Below are positions 13,427 through 25,766 of a stretch of DNA of 64,000 nucleotides, in pieces. Origin of the DNA: Neurospora tetraspora (taxonomy: Eukaryota > Ascomycota > Sordariomycetes > Sordariales > Sordariaceae); the NCBI RefSeq assembly GCF_033439725.1, contig NW_026944385.1:4807001-4871000 (forward strand). Reading direction: 5' to 3'. Below the pieces are notes generated by a model. That model had not been told where the DNA came from and ran no database searches. It saw nothing but the letters and a program-made list of their open reading frames with translations. A program made the translations under genes and the position numbers. Each line of letters opens with the position of its first letter. Position 1 is the stretch's first letter.

Positions 13427-16400
13427 CTAAGGTTCATCCAACTCGCTCTGTTCTCCGTCTTCTGCCCGTGCACGCTCCGCTTCCGTGATTGCAAGATCCC
13501 ATTCCTCGATCAGCGTCCGGGCTTCTGCTATCTCTTCCTCAATTCGATCGAGATCTTTATCGTCAAGCTGAAACTTGCCCATTGTCTCCTTATCCGCTGC
13601 TATGTTGATCATTTCAAGCACTAGTTCCTTTTTGACCGCAGCCGGCTGTTTCTCTTCGTAACCGTCAACCATAGAGGTAAGCAGCTCTTTTGCCCTACCA
13701 AAAGGACTAATTCCATCTTCACCCAAATGAAAGGGGTTAACTTGTTTTGTGGCAAGCAGGAGCTTTATACATTCCAGGGTTTCGCTGCCCGGGACTTCAT
13801 GGTTTCTCTCCAGCGCCCATCGTAATGGTGTTCGGCCGTTGTTGTCCGGTGTATCTAGAGCTATTTGAGGGAGCTTTGCAAGAAGTAGACGCAGAACGTA
13901 CACGCTACAAACACTTTTTGCAGCAGCTGCGTGAGATACGATAGTCCGGCCTTCACTGTCTGGCATATTTAGATGCTGAAGAGCGGACTCTGAGTAGCGG
14001 CTCAAAAAGACCTCAACGGTCCTTATATCGGCCCCGATGGCTGCCCGGGTAAGTGGAGACCGGGAGGCATTATCTGGTAGATTGATGTCAATGTTAGGAA
14101 ACGTGTCCAACAATAGCTGGACCACGTGACTAGCGACGAATGCTTTGCTATCTCCTGCTGCCAGAGACAAAGCTGTCCTGCCCTTTCTGTCCCGGATGTT
14201 AATATCGAAATGAGGGGTAAGGGATTGAATCGAGCAATCCAAATCACCTGGAGTGTGGCTGCTGCTGTTCTCCAGGGTTGATCCAACGGAGCATCTTAAT
14301 GATGGGAGCTTGAGCTTGACTTGTTGCACTGAGCAGATGGCTTTCAACACCCCAATCATGTTCCAATGCCTGAGAAGCTCACGATGCACCGCGGTATGCA
14401 CTGCAGTCCAGCCCTCTTCATCTTGGACGTTTGGATCGGCCCCGTAAGCTAAAAGCACTTCCATGGCTTCTGCAGTACGCGCCCAGAAAATGACGGTACA
14501 GCCGGTTCTTTGTATGAAGCGACTTTCGAAGCCGCTGTCACTGGTGTCCCCTGGCCAGCAGCTGGTCCTTTTGAAGCGACTTTTGAAGCGCCTGCAGCTG
14601 GTCCTTGTGAAGTCCGGAAATGCGGAGTGGCTGTCCCATTGGAATAAGACTTCTGTCAAGCGAGTGTTTACAATGCTTTTGATCTTTGTAGGACAAGGTC
14701 TTGCTACGGTCTTGAAGTCTTTCGGGCTTGCTTGGCACTCGCAGTGTCGTGAACCAACTTGTACAAGGAAGCTCTCCAGAAGGGGCCCATGACCAAACGC
14801 TGCGAGTTTTGCAGCTGTGACAGCATCCGCTTCCTCAACCTTGAGCTGGACAGGTTTGCCCACAAAATGGCACATTCCGTCAAGCAAATAGCCGACTTCT
14901 TGAGAAGTAAGATGAGATGAAGGGCTTACATCCGTAGCGTTGACCAGGTGTCGAAGTGACTCAATATTGCGATACTCAGCTGCGACCATCCAAGGATATC
15001 TCCAGCCTCCGCAACTAACCCTGAATTGCTTGTGAAGTTCCGGATGATCTCGGAGCAAGTGATGGGCGTCGAACTGTGCGAGAAGGTAGAGGATAGAGGG
15101 CACAGTCTGGAATATCTTAAATCCGTAGTGCTTTTCCTTGTCGCCCAAGGCATTATAGAGGCAGGTCCACTCACGGGTTGGAAAGTTTTCCAAAAAGGCC
15201 GTTTGCGAGATACCTCCGCGATAGGCCTGATCAGAATGACCTAAAACATTCGTCACAGCATAGTAAAGGAAAGAGTAGTTTCTGATGTCGAGTTTCAACA
15301 TGTGGTCTGCTGATGAGTTGAGAGATCCTGAAGGATCGTCTGAGAATATTGTCGAGTACGCTGCCAGGATATGCCCAAGCAAACCTGTTTAAGCGTTTCG
15401 TGAATGTCTCCGGGATTGCCAAAATTAAAGCCTTTGATTCTCGACAGAAGATCGGATCTACCGCTTTTGCCCAACAAGAAGTCTCCAACAGACTCATGTA
15501 TGAACTAAACAGGAGCAGTGGAGGAACTGGTTACCTCTGCAAGTCCTTTGGAGACACTGTCCACGTAGTGCTGTAGATCTTCAATAGACATTTCATCCTC
15601 GCGGGCAGTTACCCGAGTAGAACCACGTGGATCAACTGCTTTGGTATGTCTACTGGAGTATGAGTTGGCACTGGGCTGGATGGCCGTATATAACTCCAAG
15701 GGTTTGAGTGGGCGTATTGAGCAAAGAATCCATTGGAGGCAACGAAGTAGCTCTTGTATATCATCTTCATCCCGAGTCAAGATGGAATGGAAAAGAGCGT
15801 CCAGACCCGGGGGGATTTCATCAAGACGCTTCCTCAACGCTGAGATCTTCCCCCTGGCGTACTCCCGGTTGAGAATCGGGATGACCAATACAACCCAGAG
15901 GAAAATGCCGGAAGACATTGCCTGCAGTTTGCTTTGAATTTCCGATTTGTGAATTGAATCCCCCAGTCGAAGTCTGGCTGCGATGTACTTGGAAATATCA
16001 AGTGCATGATGTTCTTCCTTTTCCAGCACAAGCTCAATGGCCTTCTTCGGAACGACTGTCGGATAGTGCCGTGATGCGAAACAGACCCTGAAGGGCAGTC
16101 CCTTGGATAGCATAGACTGATCCAGGTCTTCGAAGAAAGAGACCATCTGTTCAACCTCTGAATCCTGACACTCATCTAGGGCATCTATTCAACATTCGAC
16201 GGGATGTTGTTTTGCCACGAGTTCCACGGCGTTTGTGATTGTCTCGGTAAGAAATCCGATCTTCCATCCGTTGGCCGCAATATAGGAGCGGCCTACATTG
16301 TCAATATGGTCCATTGCTTTCCAGACCTCCTCGCGGCCGTCAAGCAAGAGGAATAGAAGTGTTCGATAGCAACCAAGGGTCGACCTCTCTAGCTCCGCGC

Positions 16401-18179
16401 CTCTGGCGTTAAAGAAGAAGGAAATAACCGTGCAGTCCGATTGACGGGAATGGATGGAGTATAAATACTTCATCAACGTCGATTTTCCTGTACCCGGCTT
16501 TCCCTTAATCCAAAGAAAACCTGAGTCACACAACCCCTCATTGCCCCTTTTCCATTTGGTATACTGTGGGTTGTCCAGAAACCACTGGCATGTTTGCATG
16601 AAAGCGGGTTGTATGTCATGCATTCTGGCTCCAAGCTCATCGAATTTGAGCATATCAAACAATTTTTTCTTGGTTTCCAGGTCAATTTTCTTATTCTTGG
16701 CTTCCAGGTATTTCATTTCTTTCATGATTGCCAGGTCAATATTAGGTTCGCCCTCCGGGTGAATGTCCATCTGGCACTCTGTATCCAATGATGATGGAGA
16801 GGTATCGGACGATGCGTATATTGTGGCGGGCGCGTGAAGCGTTGTGTTTACCGACCGAAGGATTTGTTCTTGCCCAGCTGATAACAGATTTTTATCGTGC
16901 AACGTCTTCTTGCCAGGTGTCAGGTGTGTGTATTCAGACAATACATCTTCAACGTTGATCTGCAACTGTTGCCGAGTGGAAGCACCTGAAGGTTGTTCAG
17001 ACGGAGAAGGGGTTGCCTGGGCGCATCTTGTGGGGTGAGGCCCTTTACTTGATGACCCTGAGAATCCAGTAGGTGGCGAAGGGGTTGAGCGAACGCGAAG
17101 CCCACGAGTATCGTCAGTGGCGAAGATCCGCTGAAAGGCTGCCGCAACCTTGAGATAGCCTGGATCCTCCAGCCCATGGAAACGACACATGTCCATATGG
17201 TTATCACTGATGTGCTGAATGGTCTCGGCTACAGGCGGGCCGAGGTAAGACGAACTATCTTCGACCACCTAAGAGAAATAGATTAGCTTCGTAAAAGAAG
17301 ATGATGATGCATAATGACAGCTGGGAAAAGCATGGGGACAATTGGGAAAAGCATGGGGACAGCTGGGATTCTGGGAAAGCAAACCTTTTTACCAAAAAGG
17401 AGGCCAACGCCGGTTTCTTCTTGGAATGAGTAGACGGTCCACTTTGCTTCCCATGCTAGCATCTTGAAGTCGTCGACGTCGGTTGCTCTCCCGATGGTTG
17501 GAAGCAGAGTGTCCATGATGTGCCTGTTAACGTTCATCCCAATCCCGATGGCAGAAGCTGAGATGACGCGGTGCAAGCCGCTCCGAGGATCGGCACCTCG
17601 ATGAGGGGTGCCGAAGAACATGACTGAAATGGTAGAGAGAAAGAGAGCGTGGTGGTGAGGGTGGGTAGCTTGACAATGGCTGGCTTGTTTAAGAGCGTCC
17701 CTAACAACCACACCGCCCAAGCTGTGGGCGACAAACACCAATGGACGGGATTCTTCCTGAAATGACCTTCTTTGGGCCTCCAACCCGCATAACAAGTCCC
17801 ACGCATGATCTTGAACCGTGTTTCTACTTATCTGCCCCTGGAGGAAGTGACGAATTTTGGTGTCGTATCCGTACGTGAAGATCCTAGCGGTCGGCACAGT
17901 GGCTGGGAGCAGATCTTGCGGCCAGAAAACGGCACCGCTAGGTCTCCCTCGGTTAGTCTTGGTCCGTTTCTTGACTTTTGCGGCATCGAGCGTCCAGGTC
18001 GACTTGGGACGGCCGGTAAACCCGTGCACAAAGACGATACTATATGCAGCATTTGGTTAGCACTTAGGTCCGTATTGACAAGGGCACAGGAGCAGCAACA
18101 AGATCAAGAGGTGCTTGACATACTCCACTTCTGTATTGGTTGGTTCATAAAGAACAGTTATACCACGATCATAAACCAT
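13427..18179 (-). pseudogene. NLR-type gene (lipase-like + NACHT + ankyrin), broken
   Basis: Reading on the minus strand, exon 1 (18179-18124) and exon 2 (18039-17385) give an alpha/beta-hydrolase with HGFTG near the start, an AHSLGG nucleophile elbow and a FFGTPHRG block, like the lipase-type effector domains of fungal NLR proteins. Introns are 18123-18040 (GTATGT donor, TGCTAAC branch) and 17384-17269. Exon 3 (from 17268) carries a linker and the NACHT P-loop GKPGTGKST. The frame then stops at 16189 just before the Walker B part (IDALDEC), continues to a second stop at about 15505 before a conserved FIHES block, and changes phase near 15385. The remaining 13427-15385 frame has about five ankyrin-like repeats and an acidic, coiled C-terminus. 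Comparison with the gene at 41,716 shows these as real lesions, about three in total. Fungal NLRs act in non-self recognition and programmed cell death; this copy probably does not. A sequence error at these sites is the alternative. Confidence 0.8.
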
Positions 18180-19617
18180 CTTGGTTCAGTGGCCCAACGC
18201 ATGCGGGTAGCGGTAGGGGTTGGGAGTCCAATGACACTGAGTACAATACGCCCCTGGAAAGTGTGTTAGCTCACCACCTCTGCTCAATTTTGCTGGATGT
18301 TTCTTACGTTCAGTAATGTCTTGATCATGATAAGGCCTAATTTCACTGCGAGTGTGGCGACTCACACACTGATGAAGTGACGATGTATCCTCGGTCGACA
18401 ATTAGACGGTTCAAGGTGTCCTTACTGTCCTCAGGGCGAGATGTGATACTGGATGGGTCTCATTCGAAATACGAAGCGAACAAACACACCAACATTGGTC
18501 TGTGAAGATCCTAGGGCACGTGCCGAAACAGTGAGACCCGACTTCTCGCGCTGAGGTATTGCTGTGTCCCAGCGACGATAATATCGAGATGAGATACGCC
18601 GATGCGAAAAGGTTGCTCCTGAAAACCGCGAACCTTCCCCGCCTTCCACGAAATGTCCCAGCCTGATTGAAGCGTGCCCGAAAGGGAGCCTGACATGTAA
18701 GCGATCTGCATCACGCTCTTTGAGGATTAGTTTGTAGAGGCTTAACTCCCGACGATTGGAAGGTATCCGACAGGCCGCCACATGTGGGCGTGTGGCGCAG
18801 ACGTGTAGATGTAGATGTAACCTCAACGACTCGGCTGTGAGAAGCGCAATCGAGACGGGATGCCGCGACAGGAACATGAGGAAGCAGATGTAGTGTGTGG
18901 AAGCGGGCACCATCTTCGAGGGAAGACTGTAGGAACATCCCATGAGCATGCCAATTCGAATAGTCGGAGGTGTTCGGGTCGGCGGCCGGTTGGAAGCACT
19001 CATGCGAAGAAACTTGATGATGATGACGGAAATGGTTGCAGAGATTTGGGCGAGCGCCAACTTTCTGTCGCCGAAATCGTGCGTGCTGGCAAGTGGCCTG
19101 GTAGGGGACGAGCCCGAGACCCGATATCAGCTACAGTTCTCAAGCCAAGAAGTCAGCTCCTTCCATCGACAAGGGAAACTCAGCGAGACAGCATAGAGGT
19201 AGGTAGCGAAGGAAAGAACATACCTCGAGCCTGAAGTTGGCAGTGTCGCCGTGTCCAACCGGTAAGCCGCGACCAGAATCCGCACACCAGCTTCAACTTC
19301 CTTGATAGGGAATTCCTTGTGAAGTGGAAGTTACACCGTACGAGATCCTGTGAGATGTTAGAAGGGGTACCCGACCGGAGTCATGGCGAGAATACAGGGA
19401 ACCATTGGTCCAAACCAGATCCATAGGTAACACATAAACCCATAACATGCAATTACTACAAGATCTCCTTACAACTTCTTCGAGTCTTCATCCATCATTA
19501 ACCCGTCAAATCATTCCCGATCCACCCCAACGTCCACTTATCTAACCAAGACAAACCCAAGCAGATCCCTCCCCCTTGACTCCTATCTCTCACCCTCACG
19601 CTCTACCTTCACCTCCC
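18180..19617. other. Intergenic region, no gene supported
   Basis: This is the promoter side of the NLR pseudogene and the 3' side of CWH43. Several open frames on both strands (for example 18,431-19,060 minus) have no domain, no homologous look and no splice context. I see no RNA gene. Confidence 0.5.
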
Positions 19618-22600
19618 CTAGAAATTATAATACCTAGGCTCATCAAAAACATGATATTGATGCCCCCTAACACCCTCTCCCCTAAATAACGCCGGGAACC
19701 TCCACCCCTCCGGCACATCCTGTTCCTCCACTCTCCTATCCCTCTCTTCCTCACTCGCCGCCAAGACCCTGCCCTTATCCCCCTCATCTTTGGGCACCAC
19801 GAACTTGGCGACCTGCAACTCCGTATCTGTAATGGTTGACCTGCTCACGCGGGCGTAGCCCGTGCGGCGGAGGTTCTTGTAAAGGATATATTCGCACCAT
19901 CGGTCCCAGTCTGTGTAATCCACGTCGTGCATGCCTGAGACGTCGGAGACGTACGTGTTATAGTTTCCTTCCAGGGGCTTGGTGACAAGGTAAGAGAGCA
20001 GAACGGCGGGCCGGTCGGCGGGGATAGAGCCCATGAGCTTAGCAAGGTATTCGGATTGGAGACGGCGGTCCTCGGGGTCTTCTTCTTGACCGGAGTGGAA
20101 AACGAAGACGTCCACTAGGGAGCCGTAGACATCGAGTGTGGCGTGAATCGCGGGGGCCAGCTCGCCCACGGGGGAGGGAAGCAAATGGTGGGTGGAGTTG
20201 AGAATGGGGAACTTGGAGAGCAAAGCGGCGCCCCACGTGTGCTTGTTGGGACCCGGGCCGTAGTCGACGTACATGCCGAGATCTTCGGCGAGGAACTGGG
20301 TGGTGTCGCGGTTACCCATAATGATGCGCTGGAGATCAGATTCCAAAAGACCGATGACGTCGACTTCCAATTCCTTGATGAGGTCGCGCATGCGGTACTC
20401 AGAAGACCACATATCGTTGTCGAGCGAGAAGTGAATAGTCCAAATGCCGGCCGTGAAGAGGCGGTCGTCAGCATGGTGAGGCTTGTAGTCATACGAAGGG
20501 AAGCGGAGGAAGTTGGCGACGAGGAAAAGGATGTTGAGGAGGCCGAGGATACCAACGTGGTACTTGCGGTGGCCGAACGAAGAGTTGCGACGGTCGGTGG
20601 TCGCAGCGTACTTGCGGTTCGCTTGTCCGGAGATAAGGTCAAAAACACCGGCGCCGATAGTGAGCATGGTAGCGATCATGATCCAATCGGTGTGCTCGCG
20701 GACGTAGGGGCCACCAGGGACGAAAGCGTAGGCGACAACCCAAACGTGGAAGAGTACAAGGAGGTTGTAGAACAGGAAGCCGACACCAAAAGTGACAGCT
20801 GGGCTCTTCTTGGCAGCCTTGCTGATCAAGGGCACGGCGATGGCCATGAGGTAGGTGGTCAGGATCAAGGCGCCATAGTAGCCGAACCACTGCTCATACA
20901 AGGTGAGCATAGCAGCACCAACGCAGGCAACACCGTATGCGGTCCAGTTGGTAACCATGCCAGGCCTGAAGACACCAATGAGGAGACCACTGGTCATGGC
21001 AGCAATGGTGTAGTAGGCATGGACGTTGGAGACGGGGCCACGGACAGGGAAGCCACCCCAAACCCAGAGGATCATGGTGCTGGTATCCGAGAGCAGGGAG
21101 TGAATAGCGAAGAAGAGACCACCAATGCCAAAGGCGGAGAGGAGCGAAGAGCCATTCTTCTGCTCGTTAATGTCCCAGCTGTTAAGGGGAGCCTTGCGAG
21201 TGAACCTGAGCACAGCCAAGACGGCAAGAACAAGACCGGTACCGTTCCACCCACCGTTCTCGGCGTGCATGACGGGCCAGATTGGGTTGTTGGTGTACCA
21301 CGCAAACTTGGCAACAGAGGACATGAGAAGACCAGCGAGCCAGGCAACGACGCGGCTCTCGAGTCTGGAAGGGTGCACAGAGTCAGAAGACCAAGTAGCA
21401 GCCCAGGCAAGGCAGCCCATAAAGACACCGAAACCGACGGTGAAGAGGCGATAGACAGGGTCGTGAATCTTGTAGGCCACCAACCCAGCAAGCGAGAGGA
21501 CATGGAAGAGGCGTTGGTTGTTGACAACCAGAGAGCGCAAAGGCCGAATGCCGAGGAATATGGGGGCAATGGTGGTCATGACGAGGGCTTCATAGCCAGA
21601 GATGCCCATGTGCCAGAGAGGGAAGTCTACAAAGATCAGTATGCTTGGCTGAGCAGGGAGATTTGAACCTTGACTTACACCAAATGACAAGACCCAAGCT
21701 GGTCAGGGTAGACCAGAAGACGAACTACAACCATGTCAGACAGAACTCCTTCAAGGCTTGTGGTATATGGTATTGTACGTACGCCATGGTAAACATCGGC
21801 GGCAATGTCGAGAGCGTGGCCCAGGTTGAACCCTGCAGAGTATACGCCAGCAGTGGCCTTCTCCTTCCTGTGTACCATACTAATTAGTGTCTGGATCGCG
21901 CTGAAACACGGGAACGGGAGGAGAGGAAAGGGACAATGGCTGGCTTACTCCTTCTCAAGCACGGCAGTAAGAACGGACGAGGCGTTGGCACTATTCAGAA
22001 AGTCGGTTTTAGAATCTGGCTTGTCTTTTTGGTTTGGGCATTGCACACATCGTGGTGTATGTACAGAAGCACGCAAAAACAGAGAGAACGGAGGCTTATC
22101 GTGGGAGCCATTGGACGTACCCCTTGCTCGCGCCCTTGACATCCTTGACAACCAGCTCGAACGTGTCAAAGTCCAAAGCAGTTACCGCATCAAAGGCAAC
22201 ATCGAAGAGAATGAGGGACCACTCGAAGAAGGCGTAGATGGTGTAGGCTGTGCGGCGCATAGGCGCAAAGGTTAGCGCATTGTGTTCCGTTTGTCGCAAG
22301 AGTGTCTTCGGAACTGTGACATACCTCCGGCCACACGGTGGACCTTGTGCTGAATAAAGAAGTAGACCAAGGGAACCAGGGAGCCAAAGAAGCTACCGGC
22401 AATCCACTTCCTGTACTTGATCGCCTTTGCGTTCGGAGGGCTAAGCGCAATGCATCCGGTGGTCCAAGGGATCGTAAAGACAATGTACGAGATCATGAGG
22501 ATATCGTGCCAGTCATGGTCGTCGGTCGAGGTGATGTAGGTCCAGCCGCCGCAAGTAAGAGTTCGGATGACACCGCAAAGCGCAATCGCTTTGGGGAGGA

Positions 22601-23067
22601 CACGGCCGGGCTTGGCAGTCAAGAGATACCAGAGTCCAACAAGGGCGAATCTCGGACCTGCCGGACATTAGCATGGAGGCGCAAGGCGCATTGTGTGGTT
22701 TGGGGAGTTGTATTGTAGAGCGTACCGGAAGTGATGGCGATAAAGATCATAAAGATGGATCGTTCGGGATATCGGTCGCCAATGGTGGCAGAGACGGAGG
22801 GAAACCACTCGTCAGGGTAGCCATACCACTCGTTCTTCACGATCTTGTGGTAGTGGAGGGCGCATCCGATGATGAGGGCGCTAAGAAAGGCAGCTGGTGT
22901 CGCATTGGAGTTGTTAGTATATGACGTGCATACTGGGAATAGCCTCTAGTACCGCAAGTAAACAATGACATACCATAGGCAACGACAGTGTGTGTCCAGC
23001 TGATCCATTGGCCGTTGAAGGAGAGCACGACGCCGGTGTCCTTGTCCTTGTACTTGGACGACGCCAT
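19618..23067 (-). CDS. CWH43: Cwh43, GPI-anchor lipid remodelling membrane protein
   Basis: Seven exons on the minus strand: 23067-22974, 22893-22726, 22657-22325, 22247-22121, 21879-21783, 21724-21679 and 21626-19618. They join in frame to 957 residues, close to yeast Cwh43 (953). The N-terminal ~270 residues form a multi-span Frag1/DRAM/Sfk1-like domain. Residues ~290-660 are further membrane spans (the family signature begins at [13 protein letters not shown]). The C-terminal ~290 residues are an endonuclease/exonuclease/phosphatase-type domain ([43 protein letters not shown]). In yeast the protein installs ceramide on GPI anchors in the secretory pathway. Intron 4 (22120-21880) is unusually long at 241 bp; the others are 52-80 bp. 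The gene is divergent from UTP6 across 1.1 kb. Identity is firm; each splice site is a hand call, consistent with GT..AG and phase. Confidence 0.93.
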
Positions 23068-24169
23068 GGTGGCAGACTGGCAGTTGTTGTGTCGCGGAGA
23101 TATCGCGGGCTTGGAGGTTCGACTTGTCGCGCAACTTCCACTTTGGCTGGTTTCTCTAAGAAGATTGGCAATGGAGGGGTCGGATCCGGAGTTAGTGGGA
23201 TTTGGTGGACAACATGTCAGGGCCTCTGATCGCCAATCGAGTAAACACAATGACGAGCCACGAAGAGGGTGAGGCCAGAAAGGAAAGTGTTGAGACAATG
23301 GCCAGCAAGCAAGAAGAAAGAAAAGAGAGAAAAGAGAAAAAAAAAGATCCGATGACAAACTGCCTCGGAAAGAAAACCACACAAGAGACAAGACGCCAAA
23401 GCGCAGGATCGCGATTCAGGTCCCTGTCAATCGCTAACGGGCAGCCCGGCGATTAAGGTACGGGCCCGGGGACGATTGACGACCGTCGATTGGCGAATTA
23501 ATTGTTAGTGCCGCTCATAAGCCAGTCCATGAGCGGGATCCTCCAATGTCACTTCCACACTCGGTCAACATGGCCGGGGTACCGCCAAGACCACTAGTCC
23601 CGGACAGGGCACTCGGACCACTTCAACTTTCCGTGTGCAACAGCGCCAGAGACCACCACAACGGCCCCAAAACCGAGGCACGTTCCGGAAATGGTGCATC
23701 GTGTGAAAGATCCGGAGTGCCAAGACAAACCCCAACCTTCTCCAAGAAATTCCAAGCCGCTCACGTCAACAAAAAGAGGAAAGAGACGGGAAGAGGAAAA
23801 AAAGTCATGAAATCAAGTGCAACATGGATTGTGGTGGCGGGTGGGGTAACCTTGCACAAGAGAGCACAGACCACCGGTTTCGGTGAACGCAAGGTGAGCA
23901 ACTGCAACACTCACTGCAATCGATTGAAGCATCCTTGTCTCCAGGTCTCCACTAAAAAGTTTCTGTCCCACCCGGCCTGTGCAACTGCAGACAACAACTG
24001 CAAAGTGCAACTCCATTTGTTTTGTTTGGTGATACCGAGATAACATCGACAGCCACATCAACACCGGGAACAGGCAGCCTTTAAGCACTTCAACTACCAC
24101 GACAGCACTCTGCTACGATCACCACCACCACGTCACCACCCAACGATCGGTCACAGTTAATCCGACATC
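23068..24169. promoter_or_regulatory. Divergent intergenic region between CWH43 and UTP6
   Basis: 1.1 kb holding both upstream regions. A purine-rich run (about 23,313-23,350, GAAAAGAGAAAA-like) lies 250-280 bp before the CWH43 start. No open frame with a recognisable product and no specific factor site can be claimed. Confidence 0.5.
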
Positions 24170-25508
24170 ATGGGTAGCGTCGCGGAAAAGGCACGCTTCT
24201 ACCTCGAACGGGCAGCTCCCCAGCTCCGCGAGTTCGAGGAAAAGGAAATCTTCAACAAAGTTAGCCCATTTCTACCAAACCCCCTCTCTATCTCCCAGTC
24301 TAGACATCTCTAACACCCCCTACCAACAGGATGAAATCCGCTCCCTCGTCACCAAACGCTCCGACTTTGAGCATCTCGTCCTCTCCCCGGGCACCAAACC
24401 CTCCGACTTCCTCTCCTACGTCCAATGGGAACGCTCGATGGACCGTCTCCGCGCCAAGCGCTGCAAACGTCTCAAGATCCGTGGTTCCAACCCCCGCCCC
24501 TCCGAGGCCCGTGTCTTCGGTATCTTCGAGCGCGCCGTCATGAAACACCCCGGATGCATCCCGCTCTGGATCGCCTACCTCGACTTTGCCGCCGAGATCA
24601 AGGCCACGAAGCGATGGCGCCGGGTTATCACCAAGGCTATCCGTATGCACCCGAGGAGCGCAGTGCTGTGGACGATGGCGGGACGCAATGCGGCGGTGCA
24701 CGGCGATATGGAGAGGGCGAGGGCGTATTTCCTAAGAGGGTGCAGGTTCTGTACTGGGGAGGTTAGCCTGTGGGTGGAGTATGCGAGATGCGAGATGGAG
24801 TGGTTGGCGAGGATAGAGGCCAAGAAGGGCGGGAAGGGAGTGCGGAGGGGAGTCAACCCGATCGAAGCTATCAAGGCTACTGAGGGGACTGAGATCGAGG
24901 GTGATCACATCGCGCTGGACGACTCGGACGAGGATGACGAACTCGACGGTGACGAACTCATCTTACCCGACCCCGATGCCGGCGAAAAGAAGAAGAAACC
25001 CGTCTTCGACGCCGAAGCCACCCGCAAGCTCGAACAATCGCCCGCTCTCTCGGGCGCCATCCCAATGGCTATCTTCGACATTGCCAAGAAGCAGCCGTTC
25101 TACGCCGCTGTAGCATGCGAAGCCTTCTTCGACATGTTTGCCACTTTTGGCCATGTCTCTTGCCAATCCAAGATTACCCAGCACGTGTTGTCCGCTATGG
25201 AGGAAAGCTTCCCCAAGTCGGCGTGCACTGCGAGCTGCTTTATCAGGCAACCGCTTATTGGCGTGGATATCAACACGCCGGAGTTCCCCAAGGCTCTGCG
25301 CGAGTCGTTGGCCAGGCTGCGCAAGGCGTACGCGGAGCAGACGGAGGAGAAGAAGGCGCTTGCTGGAAAGATTGTGGATTGGGCCAGCAAGATCCTGGAG
25401 ATCGAGAGCTTGGATCCCGCGATCAGGACGGTGTTGGAGGCTACAAAGAAGGGGTTGGAGGCTACAAAGAAGGGGTTGGAGGGGGAGTTGGGACAAGAGA
25501 AGGCTTAG
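24170..25508 (+). CDS. UTP6: Utp6, U3 snoRNP / small-subunit processome protein
   Basis: Two exons, 24170-24259 and 24330-25508, joined across a 70-bp intron (GTTAGC donor, CTCTAAC branch, CAACAG acceptor), give 422 residues against about 440 in yeast. The N-terminus (MGSVAEKARFYLERAAPQL) and the following DFLSYVQWERSMDRLR block are the Utp6 family signature. Residues ~75-180 contain half-a-TPR (HAT) repeats with the typical W/Y spacing (PLWIAYLDFAA, VLWTMAGRNAA, SLWVEYARCE). An acidic run follows (DDSDEDDELDGDE). Utp6 is part of the nucleolar complex that processes 18S pre-rRNA. The far C-terminus has a tandem duplication of 24 nt (GLEATKKGLEATKKG). The gene converges on the EVE-domain gene, 258 bp apart. 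Confidence 0.93.
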
Positions 25509-25766
25509 AGGTAGAATTGGTTGATGATACCCATGAAAGAGTAATTAGTTCGTCGTTGATTTTTGCATTATATGGTTGGTTTATCACTCGAGTCAGTTTT
25601 GTTGCTCCTCTTGGTTTCGTGACTGTGTTATTCCATTTTGTTATCCGGAACTCTATCCTAATGCCAATACGCCTCAAAATGCGTCATCACCAAAGGGGTA
25701 TCAACAACTTCACTCCCTCTTCTCATTTTTTCCCCATCCTTCTCTTTCCCCTCTCCCATCGCCCTA

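Noticed and set aside
16189-16240. Possible intron explaining the stop before Walker B in the NLR pseudogene
   Set aside because: Any GT..AG pair around the stop would be far below the minimum fungal intron size or would remove the conserved Walker B region present in the relative.
18431-19060. 209-codon minus-strand open frame upstream of the NLR pseudogene
   Set aside because: No recognisable domain, no splice context, composition like random non-coding DNA.
20143-21666. 507-codon plus-strand open frame antisense to CWH43
   Set aside because: Mirror of the strongly biased codons of the CWH43 last exon; composition of the peptide is G/E/D/V-rich without domain.
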